From assembly GCF_900100335.1 (NCBI RefSeq), contig NZ_FNFE01000002.1:558001-622000 (forward strand): DNA of 64,000 bases, written 5' to 3'. Below are positions 58,987 to 64,000 of this stretch, piece by piece (the stretch's first letter is position 1; each line of letters begins with the position of its first letter). Source of the stretch: Natronorubrum texcoconense. Lineage in GTDB: Archaea > Halobacteriota > Halobacteria > Halobacteriales > Natrialbaceae. The position numbers and the translations under genes were made by a program. The notes beneath the pieces were generated by a model that did no database searches, had not been told where the DNA came from, and worked only from the letters and a program-made list of their open reading frames with translations.

Positions 58987-59308
58987 AGGTTCGATTCAGC
59001 CGGCGGCGGCTTGCCTCTGGTGCCTACATTGAGAGGTGACTGCCAGACTCGAGACGCGAAGAGCGAGGGGGATCGGTCGCTCACCTGCGGCGAGAAGCGC
59101 GACCAGACGTCGCCTGATGGATGGACCGACGGCGACGAACGCGGCGGTTTCTCGCGCTCAGAGAGTAACTCGAGCGGTTCGGCGGGGGCGAGTGTTCCCC
59201 GTCGACGCCATCACCACCGAAATGCGGCATTCGAACCGACGAAACGCATCCGTCGACCACGCGAGTGTCGGCTGTCGGCTTATCAGCCTCGGGAGAGTGA
59301 CTGTTGGT
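58987..59308. other. Gene-free stretch between the PPOX gene and the lipoprotein gene
   Basis: No credible gene in 322 bases; the long plus-strand frame starting at 59036 is Arg/Thr-rich and only its last part (from 59309) is protein-like. The region carries the PPOX promoter on the left and the lipoprotein promoter on the right. Confidence 0.4.
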
Positions 59309-59557
59309 GTGACACGAACGAGACGGACGCGACGGCGGATGCTACAGCTGACAGGTGCCGCGGCGTCGACAGCACTGCTCGCCGGCTGTGGCGGACCCGG
59401 CGAAGAGGAAGACGGGGACGAACCCGGCGCCGAAGAGGGGACCGGAAACGGACAGGATCTGGAAGACGATGAGGAAGCCGACGACGAAGACGAGGACGAT
59501 GTCGCTGGCGAGAACGGGGAAGACGTTCCCGACCAGGACGACGACGACGAAGCGTAA
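59309..59557 (+). CDS. Small acidic Tat lipoprotein
   Basis: A frame of 82 residues. A Tat motif (TRTRRTRRRMLQLTGAAAST) and lipobox LLAGC are followed by an extremely acidic, Gly/Asp/Glu-rich mature part (GEEEDGDEPGAEEGTG). The most likely start is GTG 59309; ATG 59339 would cut into the signal. It may be a surface tether or a low-complexity artefact; the complete signal plus lipobox favours a real gene. Confidence 0.55.
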   Translation: MTRTRRTRRRMLQLTGAAASTALLAGCGGPGEEEDGDEPGAEEGTGNGQDLEDDEEADDEDEDDVAGENGEDVPDQDDDDEA

Positions 59558-59873
59558 CGGCGTTCAAACGACGCGGGGAGTGCGGAGGGTCGGAGCAACG
59601 ATAGCGTAGTTGTGTATCGATTGCGCGGTCGTGTGACGGTAACGGCCGGTGAGTTCTCTCGAGCCGGCTGACAGGCGGCTATCTGCCGTATCACGGTCAG
59701 TTTCGCCGTGTCAGCTCGTTTTCCGTCGTTGTAGGTTCGTCCACGACGGCCCTCGCTCGGGAACTCGCAGCGATATCGACGAGAACGATTTCAAACGATA
59801 AACTCTAGTTCGAAAACGGGTTATTTGTTTATTATAGATTTCCATACAGTAATCGGGGAAAGTAATAAGTTGT
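59558..59873. other. Gene-free stretch before the large surface protein
   Basis: No credible gene. The right part is strongly AT-rich (59800-59870) and contains the TATA box described for the surface protein. The left part is ordinary GC-rich sequence. Confidence 0.45.
59828..59837 (+). promoter_or_regulatory. TATA box of the large surface protein gene
   Basis: The decamer tttattatag lies about 40 bases before the ATG at 59874, in an AT-rich tract. It is the clearest promoter element of the gene and supports a short leader of roughly 15 bases. Confidence 0.55.
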
Positions 59874-62510
59874 ATGATAATGGCACTCACAGATATGTCT
59901 TGGATAGACGATAGTGAGGATTTACGGACGCAAATCCCATCGGCTCGAGCAGCCATCGTCGTGATAGTCGCTGTGTTTCTTTTCACGGCAACGGTCGGGT
60001 TCGCCGCTGGATCCGTCGGAGCCGGGGACGACTCGGTGGACCGGTCGAGTGAGACGGAGTTCGTGGATTCGTCGCTCGAGACGGGCGAGCAACAGCCGAT
60101 GTCGCTCTCGACTGCTGAAACAGCAGACAGTGACTACGTCGTCACGGCCGACGATACCGAGGCGAAACCGGGTGAGCGCGTCACGGTCGACGTCGAGGCC
60201 AAAGCGCTGGTGGACGACGACGACGCGGAGATAACCGGCTACGAACTGCTCATCGAGTACGACGACGAAAACCTCGCGTTTACCGGCGCCGAGACGTTTC
60301 TCGCCGACGACGACGATCTCGACGTGGAGTCGAACGACGGCTCGGCCACCGTGGAGCTGGATCCGAGTGCCTTCGAGGTCATCGGTGACGAACTGATCGG
60401 CGCGGCCACCGGCGGCGATTCGAGCGTCGAGATGGACGTCACGATCGTCACGTTGGAGTTCGCCGTCGTGGGAGCGCACGGCGAGAGCGCCGACATCGAC
60501 TTCGAACAGGAGTCGACGATGCAGTCGGGTGCGACGGCGCTCTCCGAATACGACGACGACGAACTGCACTGGGACGGAGCCACTGTCGACATTCCCGAAG
60601 CGGACGAGGAGGACGGTGACGGCGACGGTGACGGTGGCGACGGCATCTCCGACGGCGTCCAGGTCGGCGAGCTCTCGGCCGTGAGTCAGGGCGGTTTCGT
60701 CGCGTTCGACGAAGAGACCGAGAGCGAGGCGGAATCGGAAGGCGTCTCGTTCCCGGTCGCCGACGACGGCGATACGCCGATCGAGCTAACGGGTGCCATC
60801 TTCGACGACGGAACGTGGGAGTCGACCGCGGTATCGTTCCCGACGCTCGATGCCGGCGCGGCCGACGCCGAGGTCGAAGCGCGCGACGGGCTGTCCGGCG
60901 AGATCGATCAGGAATCCGACGAGCTGACGGTCGAAGGGGAGCTGACCGTCCTGGTCGACGGCGACGAGGACAGGCAGTTCAGTTTCGATATCGAGGCGGT
61001 GACGGCGGACAGCGGTGAACTGAGCGGGAGTGCCGACTTCGATAGCTCACCGGCGACCGTTTCAGCCGTCGACAACGAGTATCTCGTCGAGGACCGAACC
61101 GGGGACAGCGTCGTCGACAGCTCGCTCGGGCTGCCCTCGACACAGGCCGGTCACAACTGGCTGCAACTCGACCTCGAGATCGAGACCGAAGAGGTCGACG
61201 TGGCGACCGGACAGGCCGCAGGCGTCGTCGAGGACGAGAGCGGAGCACCGATCGAGGGCGCGACCGTCGAAGTCGTCGACGGCGTCGGAGAGACCGAGAC
61301 CGACGTCGACGGTACGTACGAACTCCCCGTCGAAGTCGGGACCCACGAGCTTCGCTTCGATTCCGACTCGCACGCCGAGAAGACCGTAGAGGTCGACGTC
61401 ACCGAAGCCGAGACGACGGAACGGGACGTGACCCTCGAGGCGGGCGGCGCCGAGTTCGACGTGGAGATCGATGCCGAAGACGCCACGGCGGGTGAAACGC
61501 TCGCCGTGACCGGAACCGTACACAACGCCGGCACGGGCGTCGGCTCGCAAGACGTCACCGTCTCGGTCGGTGACGAATCGACGACGGAGACGGTCGACCT
61601 CGAGGGCGGCGAGTCGGAAACCGTGAGCCTCGAGTGGGTCGTCGACGAGGACGACGTCGGCGAGTACACGGCGACGGTCGAGAGCGGTGACGACAGCGCG
61701 AGCACCGACGTCCGCGTCGACGAACCCACCGGTTCGGCGGACGAACCGAACGGGACAGAAGACGAACACCCGGACGGCGAGAACACGTTCGTTGCTCACA
61801 GCCAGGGCGGCTTCATCTCGTTCGCCGAAGATACCGACCGCGAGGGTGCACTCGAAGCAGGTCTCGAGTTCCCCGCACAGGGAGAAGACGACGAACACAT
61901 CCAAATCGTCGCCACGATCGACGACGACGGCTCGTGGGAGTCCACCAGTACCTCGTTCCCGAACCTCGTCACCGACTCCGGCATCGAAGCCGAGATCGAC
62001 GCCCCCGACGGACTCGAGGGAACGATCGACGACGAAACCGGCGAGATGACGATCGAAGGGGCGCTCGACGTCGCCATCGAGGGCGACGACGACCGGCAGT
62101 TCACGTTCGAGATCGCGACGACGACCGGCGAGAGCGGATCGCTCAGCGGCGCGGAAGCGGCCGACGAGGACGGCGGCGCGGTGACCGTCGTCGACAACGA
62201 GTTCCTCGTCGACGATACGACCGGCGACAGCATCATCGATTCCGAACTCGACCTGCCGGCGACCGACGAGGGGACGAACTGGTTCGAACTCGAACTCGAG
62301 ACCGAACTCGACGTCGACGAGGAGACCGCTGCGGAGGCGAGCGAGACCGACGAGGAGGCCAGCGAAGACGAGGAAGACGAGGCCGACGACGGGACGGCCG
62401 GTGCCGGATCCGGAATCGTGACCGGAATCGGACTGGTCGTCGGACTCCTGGGCGTCGTCTCGGTCGGTGGGCTCCTCCTGGCGGGTGGGATCGGACGGCT
62501 CGGTTCGTAA
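59874..62510 (+). CDS. Large membrane-anchored surface protein with cohesin-like, CarboxypepD_reg-like, CARDB-like and duplicated domains
   Basis: An 878-residue protein. A signal or anchor helix (about 25-45) is followed by a cohesin-like domain (85-240: VTADDTEAKPGERVTVDVEA, ITGYELLIEYDDENLAFTG). A Gly/Asp linker leads to module A (264-438), a carboxypeptidase-regulatory-like repeat (445-525: GAPIEGATVEVVDGVGETET), a CARDB-like domain (525-618: TVHNAGTGVGSQDVTVSVG) and module B (638-812), a close relative of module A. An acidic linker and C-terminal helix (845-872) follow. Both ends are membrane anchors. It is probably an adhesin or a scaffold for other surface proteins. ATG 59874 or 59880. 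Confidence 0.8.
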   Translation: MIMALTDMSWIDDSEDLRTQIPSARAAIVVIVAVFLFTATVGFAAGSVGAGDDSVDRSSETEFVDSSLETGEQQPMSLSTAETADSDYVVTADDTEAKPGERVTVDVEAKALVDDDDAEITGYELLIEYDDENLAFTGAETFLADDDDLDVESNDGSATVELDPSAFEVIGDELIGAATGGDSSVEMDVTIVTLEFAVVGAHGESADIDFEQESTMQSGATALSEYDDDELHWDGATVDIPEADEEDGDGDGDGGDGISDGVQVGELSAVSQGGFVAFDEETESEAESEGVSFPVADDGDTPIELTGAIFDDGTWESTAVSFPTLDAGAADAEVEARDGLSGEIDQESDELTVEGELTVLVDGDEDRQFSFDIEAVTADSGELSGSADFDSSPATVSAVDNEYLVEDRTGDSVVDSSLGLPSTQAGHNWLQLDLEIETEEVDVATGQAAGVVEDESGAPIEGATVEVVDGVGETETDVDGTYELPVEVGTHELRFDSDSHAEKTVEVDVTEAETTERDVTLEAGGAEFDVEIDAEDATAGETLAVTGTVHNAGTGVGSQDVTVSVGDESTTETVDLEGGESETVSLEWVVDEDDVGEYTATVESGDDSASTDVRVDEPTGSADEPNGTEDEHPDGENTFVAHSQGGFISFAEDTDREGALEAGLEFPAQGEDDEHIQIVATIDDDGSWESTSTSFPNLVTDSGIEAEIDAPDGLEGTIDDETGEMTIEGALDVAIEGDDDRQFTFEIATTTGESGSLSGAEAADEDGGAVTVVDNEFLVDDTTGDSIIDSELDLPATDEGTNWFELELETELDVDEETAAEASETDEEASEDEEDEADDGTAGAGSGIVTGIGLVVGLLGVVSVGGLLLAGGIGRLGS
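60663..61187 (+). repeat. Module A of the duplicated surface-protein domain
   Basis: Encodes residues 264-438. It shares with module B the blocks SQGGF(V/I)(A/S)F, the DDG-WEST stretch, GDEDRQF and NWLQLDLEIE. The duplication is visible only at the protein level. The module name is unknown. Confidence 0.8.
61785..62309 (+). repeat. Module B of the duplicated surface-protein domain
   Basis: Encodes residues 638-812. Same length and order as module A: SQGGFISFAEDTD, DDDGSWESTSTSF, GDDDRQFTFEIAT, TGDSIIDSELDLP, TNWFELELE. Separated from A by about 200 residues of other domains, so it is not a simple tandem copy. Confidence 0.8.
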
Positions 62511-62907
62511 ACTGCGTTCGTCTCGCGGGAACCGAAACGCGGACGACGTGTCTCCCGCGAGACTTTTTTTACCACGTTCTCGCAACCCGCGCGTTCCCGT
62601 GGACGATCCTCGAACACGGACGAGACGTGTACGGAACGGAGTGATGGTTCCCCGGGCTCGTTCGTTCGACGACGTCGGACGGCGTTCGACCAGCGGTCGC
62701 GCACTCGACAGTCGACGGCGAAGCCACGCTCGTGTGTCTTCCGTGATCCCTCGAGCGCCCGATACACTCCGAGACGGGATTAGCTCGAAGTCGTAGCCGA
62801 CGACGCCGCGACGATCCCGTTCGAGATGGGACGTGAGAACGGCGTATCGAATCGATACTGTGCCCGGGGAGAACAGCGTACGGCGTGTGTCACACGATAT
62901 CGAACCG
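62511..62907. other. Gene-free stretch after the surface protein
   Basis: No credible gene in about 400 bases. The left end holds a strong terminator (62520-62570). The remainder is GC-rich with no symmetry and includes only the 3' flank of the convergent membrane-protein gene. Confidence 0.45.
62520..62570 (+). terminator. Intrinsic terminator-like hairpin with T-run after the surface protein
   Basis: gtctcgcggga (62520-62530) pairs perfectly with tcccgcgagac (62553-62563), and the stem is directly followed by seven T residues. It starts ten bases after the stop codon of the 878-residue protein. This is the only element in the window with a full bacterial-like intrinsic terminator appearance; archaeal termination needs mostly the T-run. 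Confidence 0.7.
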
Positions 62908-63513
62908 TTACGTGCCGCCGACGGCCGACGTGACGGCGCCGACGATCGCACTGACGAGACCGCTCAGGCCCGCGAGCGCGACGAGGTCGGCCGGACCGGG
63001 CCCGCCGCCGCCGCCGGCCCCCGACGCACCGATGAAGAGACCCGAGACGAGAACCAGCAGCGTCGCACCGATCAAACAGCCCACCCCGATCACGATCGCC
63101 TCGCTCCGCGTCGAGAGCAGTCGTCCTTCGAAGAGGCCCACGATACTGGAGACCACCGGCGTCGCGAGGGCAGTAACGATGAGAAACACCAGCGGCGTGT
63201 ACCCCTCGACGATGAGGGCTTCCGTCCCCTCCTGTTCCGGCAGGATCGCCGATTCGATCCAGAGCCACGTCAGCAGACAGAGCAGTCCGATCCCGACGCC
63301 GACGACGAACATCGAGACCGTGATTCGTCTGAGTATGTGGAACGAACGCCCCGGGATCGTGAGCTGTATCGTCGGTTCCGAGGGAGAGTCCCGGAGCGGT
63401 TCCCCGGACACGGGTTCCGGGGAAGACGGGAGCAACTGTCGCGTCGAATCGTTCTGTCCGGCTTGTTGTGACGAGTCACCGGTCGCTGATTGTTGTGAGT
63501 TACTTTCTGTCAT
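62908..63513 (-). CDS. Membrane protein of unknown function with Gly-rich C-terminus
   Basis: A 201-residue protein. The N-terminal 55 residues are polar, Ser/Gln-rich (MTESNSQQSATGDSSQQAGQ). Four membrane helices follow (about 65-88, 103-127, 137-162, 175-198), with a Gly cluster GAGGGGGPGPAD between the last two. Start ATG 63513. No function recognised. It is convergent with the surface-protein gene. Confidence 0.7.
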   Translation of the reverse strand: MTESNSQQSATGDSSQQAGQNDSTRQLLPSSPEPVSGEPLRDSPSEPTIQLTIPGRSFHILRRITVSMFVVGVGIGLLCLLTWLWIESAILPEQEGTEALIVEGYTPLVFLIVTALATPVVSSIVGLFEGRLLSTRSEAIVIGVGCLIGATLLVLVSGLFIGASGAGGGGGPGPADLVALAGLSGLVSAIVGAVTSAVGGT

Positions 63514-63696
63514 GTAGGTGATTCACATTCATTATAGACCATTATCAAAGTAAGGATTATGAGATGAACAGGCGCAAAACCTCGCCCTTCAGGACTGGGA
63601 TACGCGCCGTCACTGGATGACACTATCCACGGGTAACTGCATTGGTGGATATTTCACGCTCAATCAGTATCTTTAATACGGGAAATTCTATAAATC

Positions 63697-63705
63697 CTTA
63701 TAAAC
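63697..63705 (+). promoter_or_regulatory. AT-rich promoter-like elements before tnpB
   Basis: Two TATA-like words, ttctataaa at 63686-63694 and cttataaac at 63697-63705, precede the tnpB ATG at 63714. The first is 20-28 bases upstream and would give an almost leaderless message. Confidence 0.4.
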
Positions 63706-63713
63706 ACAGTCCG

Positions 63714-64000
63714 ATGCTGGAGACGACCCGCACCTATCGAGCGAAAATCGTCAACCAGACCCAAGTGAGTGACGACCTCGATGACTGCGGGCACTCAGCA
63801 TCGAAACTGTGGAACGTCGCCCGCTACCACACCCAGCAAGAATGGGACGAAACCGGAAATATTCCATCGGAAGCCGACCTCAAGCGTGAGCTAAAAGACC
63901 ACGAACGGTATAGTGACCTACATTCTCAGTCAAGTCAGCGAGTTCTAGAAGAGCTTGCTGAGTCGTTCAACGGCTGGTTCAAAAAGCGCAAGAACGGCGA
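63714..64000 (+). CDS. tnpB: IS200/IS605-family TnpB-like protein (OrfB), N-terminal part cut by window edge
   Basis: The first 95 residues of an OrfB/TnpB protein: MLETTRTYRAKIVNQTQVSD, then HSASKLWNVARYHTQQEWDE, ending GWFKKRKNG. This is the conserved N-terminal helical part of haloarchaeal IS1341-type TnpB, an RNA-guided nuclease related to Cas12. The catalytic RuvC part is outside the window. No tnpA precedes it. Upstream sequence at 63570-63610 (cgcccttcaggactggg) may be the left end of the element. Confidence 0.85.
   Translation, partial: MLETTRTYRAKIVNQTQVSDDLDDCGHSASKLWNVARYHTQQEWDETGNIPSEADLKRELKDHERYSDLHSQSSQRVLEELAESFNGWFKKRKNG

Noticed and set aside
1-64000. CRISPR array, provirus or large defence island
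   Set aside because: No regularly spaced repeats, cas genes, integrase or phage structural genes are visible anywhere in the window.

Overview
The window is chromosomal DNA of a halophilic archaeon (class Halobacteria). The signs are high GC, very acidic proteins, GTG and near-leaderless starts behind TATA boxes, Tat-type lipoproteins, and a set of archaeal or haloarchaeal proteins (NAC, aIF5B/InfB, Nob1, TrmY, Pus10, HTH-10 and TrmB regulators, two-subunit GMP synthase, HtpX). A member of the Natrialbales (Natrinema/Haloterrigena-like) is a guess from general style, not a demonstrated assignment.

Layout. Positions 1-3627 hold housekeeping genes on the minus strand: a truncated acidic ORF, nac, a DedA-type membrane protein, a PUA protein, a NYN nuclease and htpX. 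Positions 3978-10088 are a six-gene lysine operon, dapA-dapB-dapD-lysA-dapF-dapE, encoding the succinylated diaminopimelate route except for the aminotransferase and the aspartate-semialdehyde steps. Positions 10165-19759 carry membrane proteins, a CPBP protease, an acyl-CoA synthetase, a drug/metabolite transporter, and divergent purB and purN-AICARFT fusion genes. Positions 19853-26641 contain carA with a divergent Lrp regulator, two tandem FemAB-like acyltransferases, a PHP-family protein, a diacylglycerol kinase-like protein and an Idi-1-type Nudix protein. Positions 26765-34133 include a divergent MoaB paralogue overlapping a formyltetrahydrofolate cyclo-ligase, a candidate structured RNA, and the tightly packed pyrG-guaA-small ORF operon.

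Positions 34283-39986 hold a vapBC toxin-antitoxin islet wedged against infB and flanked by a direct repeat of the infB 3' end, followed by a PRC-barrel gene and nob1. Positions 40027-47813 have a second CPBP protease, pgi, a response regulator, TrmB and HTH-10 regulators and small proteins. Positions 47931-53232 hold secF-secD, rnhB and pus10. From about 54500 to the right edge coding density drops: an HtrA-like lipoprotein protease is followed by zinc-ribbon microproteins, trmY, tRNA-Pro(CGG), a gene-poor stretch after the tRNA, a PPOX-type oxidoreductase, a large surface protein with a cohesin-like domain and an internally duplicated module, and the start of an IS605-family tnpB.

How the genes work together. 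The dap operon is one pathway. purB, purN-AICARFT, guaA, pyrG and carA are scattered nucleotide genes; several show candidate operators in their divergent promoter regions. secD and secF, with the lipoproteins, HtrA and the surface protein, form an export and cell-envelope theme. No CRISPR array, provirus or large defence island is visible. The most unusual items are the infB/vapBC duplication, the candidate RNA at 30783-31030, the duplicated-module surface protein, the repeated promoter motifs, and two proteins lacking expected catalytic or signature residues (Idi, MoaB).
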